Shown here in pieces: positions 31,414 through 40,297 of a stretch of 64,000 bases of DNA (position 1 is its first letter; every line of letters starts with the position of its first letter). Made by a program: the position numbers and the translations under genes. A model generated the notes under the pieces. It was given only the letters and a program-made list of their open reading frames with translations, was not told the DNA's origin and did no database searches. Origin of the DNA: Thiomicrorhabdus sp. GTDB taxonomy: Bacteria > Pseudomonadota > Gammaproteobacteria > Thiomicrospirales > Thiomicrospiraceae. The stretch lies in the NCBI RefSeq assembly GCF_963677875.1, contig NZ_OY782570.1, positions 1 to 64,000 on the forward strand, given 5' to 3'.

Positions 31414-31422
31414 GGTAAGTAT

Positions 31423-32628
31423 ATGGCGTTTTTTCGATATAAAGGCATCAATGAAGATGGAAAGCGGTGTTACGGCGAAATCGAGTGTGAGGATGTCGAG
31501 GAATTAACGCTTCAGCTACGGCGCAAGCAGATTATGCTTCTCAGCTATCGAGAGCGCAAAGCTTTAAAGAAATTGTTCAGAAAGAAAAAGCTGCATAAAG
31601 CTGAACTGGCAGTTTTTACGGAACAATTGGCCTTTCTATTGAAATCAGGAGTCGTTTTACAGGACGCTCTCAGTGAGCTGAAGAAAAGCTATCGACACGC
31701 ATGGTTTTCCGATGTACTCGATGATATTGAAGGACGGATCAGTAACGGTGAAAGTTTTTTTCAAGCGTTGGAAAAGCATCCGAATTGTTTTGATCCTCTT
31801 TATGTTCAGCTTATCCGGCTTGCAGAAAAAAATACTTGTTTATTGTCGATGGTACAGGAGTTGGCGCGAAATTTACAATGGCAGTTGGAACTTGTAAAAG
31901 AGTTTAAAAAAGTTTTGACTTACCCTGTTCTTTTGAGCGTGATTCTATGCGTGGTACTTGGTTTTATGATGAGTATGGTCGTTCCCTCTCTATTAGGTTT
32001 TATTGAATCGATTGACGGCCAGATTGGTTGGCCGACGCAGTTGTTGCTTTTCCTGTCCACTAAATGGCAGGCTCTCGATTGGACAAGTTTTCTTTTCCCG
32101 GGAGGTATGGCACTGCTCCTCGTTGCTTTATACCGGTGGAATTTTCGTTTCAGGGCACGGCTGGATCGTTTGTTATATCGATTACCGTTTATAGGGTCAC
32201 TTTTATTGAATCTGAAGATGGCGCAAATTTTTAAAACGTTGTCGATGATGTTGAATCAGAAACTTGCTTTCTCTACGGCCTGGCACGAAGTTTCCGCGCT
32301 AGCCGGTTCGAATTTGTATTTAGGCGGCATTTTCAAAAGCGTTGAAAGTGACATTCGTTCTGGCAGCCAGATATTTAGCGCATTGAGCCTAAGTGACTGG
32401 TTGCCTGAAACGGCGCTGAGTATGGTCAAAATGGGTGAGAGAAGCGGAAGTTTGGGTGATGGATTTTTGCAGGCGGCGTGCTACCTTGAAAATGAAGCCA
32501 AGCGGCGTTTGGAGAGAGTTCAACCCTTGATCGAACCCTTTGCCACTCTGTTGATGGGATTGATTATCGGCTGGATTGTGCTGGCGGTATTAAGTCCGGT
32601 TTATGATTCTATGGAAAAGTTACAGTAG
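31423..32628 (+). CDS. MshG/GspF-like inner-membrane platform protein
   Basis: A 401-residue protein of the type II secretion/type IV pilus F family. It has two repeated T2SSF domains, each with a cytoplasmic helical part (LAVFTEQLAFLLKSGVVLQDAL and MAQIFKTLSMMLNQKLAFSTAW) and three membrane segments overall (around 170-195, 222-240 and 370-395). The conserved MGERSGSLGDG-type motif is present. It would be the rotor or platform coupling ATPase motion to filament growth. It begins 9 bases after the ATPase and overlaps the next frame by up to 26 bases. Confidence 0.88.
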   Translation: MAFFRYKGINEDGKRCYGEIECEDVEELTLQLRRKQIMLLSYRERKALKKLFRKKKLHKAELAVFTEQLAFLLKSGVVLQDALSELKKSYRHAWFSDVLDDIEGRISNGESFFQALEKHPNCFDPLYVQLIRLAEKNTCLLSMVQELARNLQWQLELVKEFKKVLTYPVLLSVILCVVLGFMMSMVVPSLLGFIESIDGQIGWPTQLLLFLSTKWQALDWTSFLFPGGMALLLVALYRWNFRFRARLDRLLYRLPFIGSLLLNLKMAQIFKTLSMMLNQKLAFSTAWHEVSALAGSNLYLGGIFKSVESDIRSGSQIFSALSLSDWLPETALSMVKMGERSGSLGDGFLQAACYLENEAKRRLERVQPLIEPFATLLMGLIIGWIVLAVLSPVYDSMEKLQ

Positions 32629-34114
32629 GTTTCCCCAAGTGTCATCGATTTTATTGCATATCACCGAATCGATGTTTGTGGTTTTCTATGAGGGAAATTG
32701 TAAAGAGTTCTCGCAACTTGAGGGGTGTATTGATTATTTGCGACAGACTTGTCGGAGTAAAGAAATTCTGCTGGTTGTTGAATCCGCAAATGAGCAATTG
32801 CTTTGTGAAACGGTTCCAAGACTATGGCCATGGGAAAAGAAAGCTTTCCAGCAACAGTATGCAGGAAACAATTCGGAAGAAGAGGATATGCTGAACGGCG
32901 ATTGGCAGGAGCATTTATCTTCCTGCGATGGCAAGCAAAACGGTTTCAAGATGCATTACTCCTTATCTTGTCTGGCGGATTCGCGAATGAAGAAGACCCT
33001 TGAGCGCCTGTTAAGCGCAGGTTTCTCGTTTCGGCGGGTTCAGTCAGGGTTTATGGAATGGTTTCGTTCTGTGTCCATTTGGACTCGACAGTCTGCGAGA
33101 ACTGCGACCGGTGAATGGCGGTTGATTCAGTTAAAAAGAGAAACCAAGATTTATCAATACCTTGTTTGTGATTCGGTTTTATATCAGGCGAGGAGTTTTC
33201 GTCATCGTAGCGGAAGTGAGTCGCAACTGGTTGAAGAGGGCTGTCAGCTTGTCAAGGGCTTGTTATTTGAAGAGCGTTTTGCCTCCCCGATACAATTTAA
33301 GTGGTTTGCCATCGGGTTTGGTGAGGAAGAGGAAACCCGTTTAATGGTGCCACTGCAAGCCGCTTTTAAGGAGGTACAGGAAATCGATTTCGCTTCCCCG
33401 AATTTCCTGAAAACTTTACCACCTGAGAAGATTTATCACGGCTGGCTTGACTCGCTTAGGGGCTACGGCAGTCAGGAGGGGCGTTACACGAACCGCTGGT
33501 TAAGCAGGTCTTACTGGCTTAAATGCAGCCGCCGTTATCTGTGGAGTGTGAATGGGCTCATGGCTGCAGCTGTTATGGTTATCGGGCTTCAAACCTTGTC
33601 GGTTTGGGATGAGTTGGATGCGACTCGGGAATGGCAAAGGATTCAATTAGAGACACAAAGAAAGCAAGCTCTCGTCTGGCGTTTGAGTGAGGCGCAGAGA
33701 GAACAGCTTGAAAAAATCGCAGATTTTTCCGAATTGAAACGGCATTTTACAGGTCGTCGAATAGGCTTGCTTTGGGAGGAAGTTTTTCGCTTGCTCTCAA
33801 CTGCAATGGTGGAAGCCGACGGACTTCAAGTCCTCAATATTAAAATCAAGTCGGCTGAGAAAGGTAGGATGAACAGCCCACGTCCGGAACTTTTTCAGGT
33901 CGAGGTAAGCGGTTTGATTCAACAGACCTCGCCAACACAAGTTTTAAAGAAACTGCAGCACTTTGCTGGCGTTTTGCAGACATCATCGCGAATCTCAGAG
34001 CCGGTCTGGCTTCAGGCACCTTGGCTAGCGGAGTTAGATCATCACATCAGTCTTGAAAAACCCGGTGCAAAGTCTCCGTTTCAGATACGTTTCTGGCTTC
34101 TGGTCGGGGCATAA
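32603..34114 (+). CDS. GspL/PilM-PilN or MshI-like bitopic assembly protein
   Basis: A 503-residue protein with a long cytoplasmic part, one membrane helix near residues 316-334 (LMAAAVMVIGLQTLSVW) and a periplasmic coiled-coil plus small domain. This is the topology of GspL or of fused PilM-PilN/MshI. Sequence identity is low and the call rests on topology and gene order. The ATG at 32603 lies inside the mshG-like gene; a GTG at 32639 just after that gene's stop is an equally good start and would give 491 residues. It probably links the ATPase to the periplasmic parts. Confidence 0.6.
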   Translation: MILWKSYSRFPQVSSILLHITESMFVVFYEGNCKEFSQLEGCIDYLRQTCRSKEILLVVESANEQLLCETVPRLWPWEKKAFQQQYAGNNSEEEDMLNGDWQEHLSSCDGKQNGFKMHYSLSCLADSRMKKTLERLLSAGFSFRRVQSGFMEWFRSVSIWTRQSARTATGEWRLIQLKRETKIYQYLVCDSVLYQARSFRHRSGSESQLVEEGCQLVKGLLFEERFASPIQFKWFAIGFGEEEETRLMVPLQAAFKEVQEIDFASPNFLKTLPPEKIYHGWLDSLRGYGSQEGRYTNRWLSRSYWLKCSRRYLWSVNGLMAAAVMVIGLQTLSVWDELDATREWQRIQLETQRKQALVWRLSEAQREQLEKIADFSELKRHFTGRRIGLLWEEVFRLLSTAMVEADGLQVLNIKIKSAEKGRMNSPRPELFQVEVSGLIQQTSPTQVLKKLQHFAGVLQTSSRISEPVWLQAPWLAELDHHISLEKPGAKSPFQIRFWLLVGA

Positions 34115-34115
34115 A

Positions 34116-34751
34116 ATGTGGTTTGTCAGTGAGCTGCCCTTTTTTTGGTCGTCCTGGAACCGCTGGCTCAAAGTGTGTTTTCTGAGTCTGTTTCTGGTAA
34201 TGGTCGTGACGATGGCGACGGGGCTGTTTTTGCGCGGTCAGCTGGAAGAAGATGCATTGCGTTTTAAAGATGAATCTCAGAAGTTATTTGATAATTCCCA
34301 GCAGGCAAAAAAACGCTTTTACCTCGGAAAAAAACGCATTCAGCGTTTTGAGTCCGAACATGGAATAAAGAGATTGCAGCCCTTTCGAGAAGCGGATTTT
34401 TCAAATTTGAAAGAGGCGGTGTTGAATGTGCAAAAGGCGCTTTTACTGCCGAATGTTCGCTTGACTCCCTTTCGAGGAAAGGCTCACACAATGTTGAATC
34501 AGAAAGCTCCGGTGTTTGTTTTTCAAATCGGTTTGCAACATGCTCAGGATTTAATTGCATTTTTTGACCGGCTTGAAAAGATGTTGGGTTATGCTTTTTA
34601 CCTGCAATCGTGCGAATTGGGTTTGGTTACCAAAGGACCGGGTTCCAGATCGGTTCATTTTGACCCGATAAAGCCAAACGTTGAAGCATATTGCTTGGTG
34701 GCGCCGCTTAGATTAAAGCCCGACGATCCGGTGAAAGGAGGTGAAGGATGA
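34116..34751 (+). CDS. PilO/MshJ-like inner-membrane protein
   Basis: A 211-residue protein. It has a short cytoplasmic start, one membrane helix (about residues 22-43, VCFLSLFLVMVVTMATGLFL), a charged coiled-coil (residues 45-85) and an alpha/beta periplasmic domain, the layout of PilO, GspM and MshJ. The start at 34116 follows the previous TAA by one base and has GGGG upstream; an earlier in-frame ATG at 34053 lies within the upstream gene. It overlaps the next gene by four bases (ATGA). It is assigned by topology and position rather than by strong sequence motifs. Confidence 0.6.
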   Translation: MWFVSELPFFWSSWNRWLKVCFLSLFLVMVVTMATGLFLRGQLEEDALRFKDESQKLFDNSQQAKKRFYLGKKRIQRFESEHGIKRLQPFREADFSNLKEAVLNVQKALLLPNVRLTPFRGKAHTMLNQKAPVFVFQIGLQHAQDLIAFFDRLEKMLGYAFYLQSCELGLVTKGPGSRSVHFDPIKPNVEAYCLVAPLRLKPDDPVKGGEG

Positions 34752-35191
34752 TCCGTGCAATTCTCAGTGCGCTGTGTGTATGGCCGTTATTTTCTCAAAT
34801 GCTCTTTGCCGCGGATACTACGGAAAGCTCATTGCTCCTTCAACAGCATGAGACAACACAAATCGACCTCGAGAGAGAAGCCTATCGCCGAATGTTAGCC
34901 AGGTCTCCGGCAGGCGAAGCGGCAGAAAGCAGCCAACAGGGATTGGAAGTGTCGTCATCGCCTTCGACATTCCGAACAACGGGCTCTGCACCGGAGCAGA
35001 ACCTGAAAACCTGGCGTCTGGATGCCATTCTAATTGATGAGAAGGGGCAAGCGTATACTTGCTGGAACGGGCATTTCGAAACGGCTCCCTTTGAGATTTC
35101 TGATATTGATCTGCATGGTGTCGGCTATCCTTTACAGAACGCTCGAGGAAGAGTCTGGGTCGGTGAGGCATGGTTGAATCCCGAACCTTGA
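34748..35191 (+). CDS. PilP/MshK-like exported protein
   Basis: A 147-residue protein with a signal peptide (MIRAILSALCVWPLFSQMLFA, likely cut after LFA). A low-complexity Ser/Glu-rich linker to about residue 75 precedes a small C-terminal beta domain (WRLDAILIDEKGQAYTCWNG to the end). MshK and PilP proteins have this plan of linker plus small beta domain contacting the secretin. It is the last gene of the cluster. The assignment is by position and domain plan. Confidence 0.5.
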   Translation: MIRAILSALCVWPLFSQMLFAADTTESSLLLQQHETTQIDLEREAYRRMLARSPAGEAAESSQQGLEVSSSPSTFRTTGSAPEQNLKTWRLDAILIDEKGQAYTCWNGHFETAPFEISDIDLHGVGYPLQNARGRVWVGEAWLNPEP

Positions 35192-35255
35192 AAATCACCT
35201 CCTCAAAGAGGGTACAATAAACCGATTTACCTCAGTGGAATAAGACAGACACTCT

Positions 35256-36701
35256 ATGGATATCGGTTATCTTTCTGCATTGCTGTCGCTCGCAATCTTG
35301 TCGGCAGCGGCTTTCCTTTTTCAACAAAAAAAACTGCGTAAAAGCGAGCAACAGCTGCACGAACAAGCGCTCCTGTTTGCACAACAGCAGAGTCACCTGG
35401 AACGGTTTTCGGAACTCGAAGAAGAAAATCGCCGTCTGAACGACGAGAACAAAAAGTTATCGGCGATTTCGGCCGAAGTCGAGTTTCTAAAACAGGCGGA
35501 AGAAGCGCTGCAGCGTCGTTTGTCAAACAAAGAAGACGAACTGGAGCTACTTCGTAACGAACTATCGGAAGTTTCGCAGCATTTAAGCTCGACAAAAATG
35601 GAACTCGATAAGGAAAAACAGGCAGCGGCGGAGAAGTTAGCGCTTTTGGATGAAGCCCGACAGGCAATGGGGAACGAGTTCAAAGTGTTGGCTAATCAGA
35701 TTTTTGATCAGAAGCAGCAACAGTTCAGCCAGACAAGCAGAGACAACATCAGCGCGGTTCTTAAGCCGATGCAGGCCGCTCTAGACTCTTTTAAGGATCG
35801 GGTTGAGAAGACGCATAAGGAAGATCTTGAAGGCCGGGCCGGTTTACAGGAACAGTTAAAGCAGCTGCAAGCTCTAAACAGTCAGATGAGTCAGGAAGCG
35901 CAAAATCTCACTCAGGCTTTGAAAGGGGATAATAAAACTCAGGGAAACTGGGGAGAGATGATTCTAGAACGTTTGTTGGAACGTTCCGGTTTACGGCAAG
36001 GAATTGAATTTGAACGCGAAAAAAGTTTTACCGATGAAAGCGGCAGGCGTTTGCGTCCGGATGTCGTATTGAACCTGCCGGATCGCAAGCACGTCATCAT
36101 CGATTCAAAGGTTTCTCTGATTCACTACGAACAGGCTTTGAATTCCGAGAGCGAAGCGAAACGTCAGCAAGCCGTAAAGGGGCACCTGCAGAGTTTGAAG
36201 CAGCATATTGATGCCTTGGCGACCAAGCGTTATGACCATCTTGATGTATTGCATGCGCCGGACTTTGTACTGATGTTTATCCCGGTAGAAGGGGCTTATT
36301 TGCTGGCGATTGAAGCCGATAGTCGGATTTTCGAAGATGCTTTTGAAAAGCGGGTTGCTGTGGTTACACCGACTACCCTGTTTACCAGTCTGAAAACCAT
36401 TGAGCAGTTGTGGCGTTATGAGCGGCAAAGCGAAAATACGGTAAAGCTGATCAAACGGGCAGCTGAAGTGCATGATAAGTTCGTTGGTTTTATCGAAAGT
36501 TTTGAAAAAGTGGGAACACAGTTCGATACGGCACACAAGACGTACCAAAAGGCGAGAAATCAGTTGGTGTCAGGGCATGGAAATTTGGTTCGTCAGGCGG
36601 AAATGCTGAAAGAGTTGGCGGGAAAAACCAAAAAAGAGATTCCGGAGCATTTGCGTCAGGAAGATGCGATGGTTGACGCGCTGGAGGACAAAGCAGAATG
36701 A
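35256..36701 (+). CDS. rmuC: DNA recombination protein RmuC
   Basis: A 481-residue RmuC: one N-terminal membrane helix (LSALLSLAILSAAAFLFQ), a long coiled coil from about residue 25 to 215, then the PD-(D/E)XK-type nuclease domain with GNWGEMILERLLERSG and LRPDVVLNLPDRKHVIIDSK. The family limits DNA inversions and rearrangements at short repeats; the mechanism is thought to be nucleolytic. Its last 46 bases overlap the 3' end of the opposing GNAT gene. Confidence 0.92.
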   Translation: MDIGYLSALLSLAILSAAAFLFQQKKLRKSEQQLHEQALLFAQQQSHLERFSELEEENRRLNDENKKLSAISAEVEFLKQAEEALQRRLSNKEDELELLRNELSEVSQHLSSTKMELDKEKQAAAEKLALLDEARQAMGNEFKVLANQIFDQKQQQFSQTSRDNISAVLKPMQAALDSFKDRVEKTHKEDLEGRAGLQEQLKQLQALNSQMSQEAQNLTQALKGDNKTQGNWGEMILERLLERSGLRQGIEFEREKSFTDESGRRLRPDVVLNLPDRKHVIIDSKVSLIHYEQALNSESEAKRQQAVKGHLQSLKQHIDALATKRYDHLDVLHAPDFVLMFIPVEGAYLLAIEADSRIFEDAFEKRVAVVTPTTLFTSLKTIEQLWRYERQSENTVKLIKRAAEVHDKFVGFIESFEKVGTQFDTAHKTYQKARNQLVSGHGNLVRQAEMLKELAGKTKKEIPEHLRQEDAMVDALEDKAE

Positions 36702-37165
36702 GTCTGCCAACGCATGGCCGTCCACTGATGGCCTTTTTGTCGAGCCTGTTCAAAGCGGGTTTGCAGTTCTGTCGGGAGATCAGCAGCTTCGAGAGGTGAA
36801 AAGCCTTTGGCGGAGTAGAAGCCTTCCAGCGTTTGTCTTGCAAATAAAAAAAGATATGCCGGTCTATGGAGCTGGTGGAGTTCTTCCAGGATCGTTTCTA
36901 TTAATTGCGAAGCGATTCCTCTGCGACGCATTTCAGGGATGACGAAGAGTCCACGCAACCAGAAGTGATTTTGTTGATTCAAGGGAACTAAGCGGGAAAA
37001 AGCGACCAGCCTTTTTTGATCGGTGGCGATAAATCCCCGGTCCTCCTTATAGAGCGAGCGCTGTTTATGCACTTTTAAAAAATGCTTTAATTGAAAATGA
37101 GAGTGCTCGGTATCAAGAATGCCATCAAGTGAAGAATAACGAATGTTCGCAAGTTGGTCGATCAT
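36656..37165 (-). CDS. GNAT family N-acetyltransferase
   Basis: A 169-residue GNAT protein. The acetyl-CoA pyrophosphate loop appears as VIPEMRRRGIASQLIE with the preceding LRGLF strand, and FYSAKGFSP closes the fold. The substrate is unknown. Its last 15 codons run antisense into the rmuC 3' end, and this tail (THSALSSSASTIASS) is Ser-rich and probably not part of the fold. It is a single gene convergent with rmuC and divergent from tapT (45 bases between starts). Confidence 0.8.
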   Translation of the reverse strand: MIDQLANIRYSSLDGILDTEHSHFQLKHFLKVHKQRSLYKEDRGFIATDQKRLVAFSRLVPLNQQNHFWLRGLFVIPEMRRRGIASQLIETILEELHQLHRPAYLFLFARQTLEGFYSAKGFSPLEAADLPTELQTRFEQARQKGHQWTAMRWQTHSALSSSASTIASS

Positions 37166-37210
37166 GGAGAAAAACTTGTATTTTATTGTTAAGGGAACTT
37201 ATCAGCCAAG

Positions 37211-37861
37211 ATGACTCGATCCACCTGCTGTCATTGTCGGCGGCCGCAAAAAAGCTGTTTATGCCGTTGGGCAAAACCGGTTGATAACCGCGTTGAATTT
37301 ACAATTCTACAGCATCCGACTGAATCGAAAAATGCCAAAGGCACTGCCAGGTTGGCAGATTTAATGTTGCGCTCATCCTCGCTTTGGGTTGGAGAGCGTC
37401 TGGAAGATGCCTGTTATGACGGGTGCGAAACCTCACAACGGCAAGCCTTCTCCGCGAATCTGGCGGAGTACCTGCAAGACCGAAAACAGACATTTCTGCT
37501 TTATCCGCATCGCGAAGGTTTGACCTCTGAAAAAGTTTGTTCTTTGCAGGGAGTGAAAGAGTGGCCACCTGATCAGGTTCGAATCCTTGTGTTGGACGCA
37601 ACTTGGAAAAAATCCTATAAACAGTTACTCTTTAACCCGCTTTTACAACAAATTCCAAGAATTGAACTGGGCGCTTTTCAGCCATCCCGTTATCGAATCC
37701 GCAAGCAGAAAAATGTGAACAGTCTGTCAACTCTGGAAGCGATTTACGAATGCTTAGAGGTTTTGGATGATGCGTCTGCAAGTCGGGATCGCTTGCTGCA
37801 AGGGTTTGAAGCCATGCAGCAACAGTGGTTGAGGTTCGTAGCTGACAAGCGTGGTAATTAG
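37211..37861 (+). CDS. tapT: DTW-domain tRNA-uridine aminocarboxypropyltransferase
   Basis: A 216-residue DTW-domain protein. It starts with a Cys-rich zinc-binding region (CCHCRRPQKSCLCRW), followed by FTILQHPTESKNAKGTARL and the DTW motif in the variant form VLDATWKKSYK. The E. coli homologue YfiP (TapT) makes acp3U at position 47 of tRNA from S-adenosylmethionine. The active-site DTW reads DATW here, a frequent variant. Its stop overlaps the last bases of the opposing GT9 gene by four. Confidence 0.85.
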   Translation: MTRSTCCHCRRPQKSCLCRWAKPVDNRVEFTILQHPTESKNAKGTARLADLMLRSSSLWVGERLEDACYDGCETSQRQAFSANLAEYLQDRKQTFLLYPHREGLTSEKVCSLQGVKEWPPDQVRILVLDATWKKSYKQLLFNPLLQQIPRIELGAFQPSRYRIRKQKNVNSLSTLEAIYECLEVLDDASASRDRLLQGFEAMQQQWLRFVADKRGN

Positions 37862-39069
37862 TCTAATTCGATTTTGAGCAATTGATGTACCTTGTCGACA
37901 CTGATCGCATCCATGCACACAGGTTCAGAGCAGGGGGTTTTGCGATGGTTTGCCGCGCTGACGCATGGAGAACAGGCTAGACCGGCATAGACCGGAGTGC
38001 TGTTGCCCAGCGATCCGTAAAGCTTTGGCGTTTCCGGACCGAATAGAACAAAGGTTTTAAGAGGCGTGATGGCCGAAAAATGGCCGGGGCCCGAATCGTT
38101 GGTCACCATCAAACGAGAAATGGTATATAAGATCGGCATTTCCAGCAGTTTTAGCTGGCCGGCAAAATTGATGCAGCGCGGATGCTTGACCTGTTCTTTC
38201 AAGGTTTCCGCTTCAGCCTTTTCATTGGGCGCGCCGGTAATGAGAACCAAGCAGTCCTCGTATTCGTTCAGAACGCGTTGCATCAGTTCAATGAAATTCG
38301 CTTTTGGCCAACGGCGTTGTGGGAGAAGATCACTGGCGTTTGGATTGATTAAAATCAGGCGATGATGATCCGCAGAGTAATCCGGATAGCAGTGTTTGAC
38401 CTGACCGCGAATACGATCTAGTTCCGTATCGCTGAAGGTGACCTGATCCAGCTGAGTGTCGACATCGGTAATCAAGACCTTCGAGTAAGGTACTTCGGCT
38501 GTTTCGGCCTCCAGCGCGTAAATCAGCGAGATGAAATTCTTGGCGATGTGAATATGAGGATTGTAACTGACTCTATGCGTCAGCATTTCGCCGCGATACA
38601 AGCCTTCCCCGTGGAAATTATGATAACCGACACGGTTGTTGGCGCCGCTGAATCCGGTCAAAATAGCAGAAACGCGGGAAAAAAGTTCCAGATCGATTGC
38701 TGTGTCGATGCGGTTTTTTCGGCACCAGAACAAGTAGCGTACAGCGTCGCGGATCAGTGTGAACAGGTTATCTTCGCACAGGGTAAAGATATTTTCCTGT
38801 GGGATGGTATTTAACAGATCCAGACTGGGTTTGTTTTTTTTGAAAATAACAAAAAACAGATTGGCATCGAAATGTTTTTTTGCCCGCTTCATCGCCGGAT
38901 CGGCAATGATGGTACTTCCCATTTCAGATAGTTCGACAAACAGGATGTTTTTCGGTTCAGTGGTCTTTTTTCTGCCGATCCAATGGACCAGTTTGAGCCA
39001 GTATGTGGCTACAAAAGTAAGCGGAATTCCCAGATGATGGTCGATTTTCCGCATCATGTCTACATTCAT
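37858..39069 (-). CDS. Family 9 glycosyltransferase (heptosyltransferase-like)
   Basis: A 403-residue GT9 protein. After about 38 extra residues, including a hydrophobic stretch, the fold begins NILFVELSEMGSTIIADPAM. The C-terminal donor site reads VTNDSGPGHFSAIT, followed by FVLFGPETPKLYG and CSPC. It is the first of three leftward envelope genes read from 41758 to 37858 (GT39, flippase-like, GT9). It is distant from the heptosyltransferases at 3373-7673 in sequence style. The sugar and acceptor are unknown. Confidence 0.75.
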   Translation of the reverse strand: MNVDMMRKIDHHLGIPLTFVATYWLKLVHWIGRKKTTEPKNILFVELSEMGSTIIADPAMKRAKKHFDANLFFVIFKKNKPSLDLLNTIPQENIFTLCEDNLFTLIRDAVRYLFWCRKNRIDTAIDLELFSRVSAILTGFSGANNRVGYHNFHGEGLYRGEMLTHRVSYNPHIHIAKNFISLIYALEAETAEVPYSKVLITDVDTQLDQVTFSDTELDRIRGQVKHCYPDYSADHHRLILINPNASDLLPQRRWPKANFIELMQRVLNEYEDCLVLITGAPNEKAEAETLKEQVKHPRCINFAGQLKLLEMPILYTISRLMVTNDSGPGHFSAITPLKTFVLFGPETPKLYGSLGNSTPVYAGLACSPCVSAANHRKTPCSEPVCMDAISVDKVHQLLKIELD

Positions 39070-39194
39070 GTTTTTTCCTGAATCTTTCGATTTGCTGCTA
39101 TTTTCCGGCCGGTTTCACCAAAAGCCGACTGCTGAAGCTCAAATAGGGCATTATGCCACTTTTTTGCTCGGCGGCCTATGTTCGCTGACCGATT

Positions 39195-40103
39195 TTATAA
39201 ATACTTGTGTTTGCTTCGCAGATAAAAATAGAGCCCGGGCAAAGCGCTTAAAATCAAAATGACACCGTACAGCAGCGACATGGCCAATACCTGGGTCTGG
39301 TCGACGCCGATCAATAAAAACAGTGCCACCAGTGCGCCTTCTCGAACGCCCCATCCTGCAAAGGAAATCGGCAGAATGGTTAATAGAATGGCCGGAGGAA
39401 TCAGCACCAGATAAGTGACCAGTGCTTCATTGATTCCAACACTGTGGCCAATGCCGAAAATGGCAACCATCGAAAGCATGTGGGTCAGAATCGACAAGCC
39501 GATTTGTTGATTAATGCGTTTGGGGGTGCGGTAAATCAGGCGAAATCGTTCGGAAAGAAAAAAGAAAAAACGGGTAACTTTATAGCGTTCAAGCGGTTGA
39601 ATTTTTCGCAACAGGAGCAGAGTGATCAGCCCGCCGATTGCCAGGAGGATGACAATATTGATGCTCCAGAAAACTTCTTCCGGAAGCAGGTCGCTTTCAA
39701 TCAGATTGGCTAGAAGGTTTAACAGAAGCAAACCGAATAAACCGGCAATGCGGTCAATGAAAACGCCATAGAACGCTTCTTGAACCAACCCTCCGTGCGC
39801 GGCTAGTTCGGCTATCCGGTAAGCGTCCCCTCCGACACTGGTCGGAAGCATCTGGTTGAACAGGCTGCCTTTGAAGTAACTGCGGAAATAAAAGCCGAAT
39901 GAATGTTGGAACTTTAAAATTCCCATGATCAGAGACCAGCGATAGGCGGCAACGGTTTGGCTGAGAATTTGGAACAGCAGCGCGGCGGCCAAGAGTCCGA
40001 TATTTGCCGATAGAATCGTATCTAGAACGTTATCCATCGGAAATTTGTAGAAAATAAAACCGATGATGGTGGCCGATAATAGCAGTTTGATGAGGTTGCC
40101 CAA
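39195..40103 (-). CDS. Lysylphosphatidylglycerol synthase TM-region family (flippase-like) protein
   Basis: A 302-residue polytopic membrane protein with about eight helices and the family features VAAYRWSLIMGI, QMLPTSVGGDAYR and ISFAGWGVREGALVALFLL. Members of this UPF0104/LPG_synthase_TM group occur in glycan clusters. The MprF relatives flip lipids, so a lipid or lipid-sugar transport role is plausible but unproven. It lies between GT39 and GT9 genes, with gaps of about 194 and 125 bases. Confidence 0.78.
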   Translation of the reverse strand: MGNLIKLLLSATIIGFIFYKFPMDNVLDTILSANIGLLAAALLFQILSQTVAAYRWSLIMGILKFQHSFGFYFRSYFKGSLFNQMLPTSVGGDAYRIAELAAHGGLVQEAFYGVFIDRIAGLFGLLLLNLLANLIESDLLPEEVFWSINIVILLAIGGLITLLLLRKIQPLERYKVTRFFFFLSERFRLIYRTPKRINQQIGLSILTHMLSMVAIFGIGHSVGINEALVTYLVLIPPAILLTILPISFAGWGVREGALVALFLLIGVDQTQVLAMSLLYGVILILSALPGLYFYLRSKHKYL

Positions 40104-40297
40104 AATGTTCTCCGACTCGTCTCGGTGCTGATGAGTGTGTTTCCCGCGCGCCTTCCATGCCGTTTTACGAGGCGGTATCCGGCAAGGGTTCCCCTCGGAT
40201 CTGGCAGCGGCAAATTGTTAGGCATTATGCCGATTTATGTCGGTGCTTGCAATGCTTTCACGGTTTTACCGCTTTCGTTTCGGCTAGGTGAATAGCC

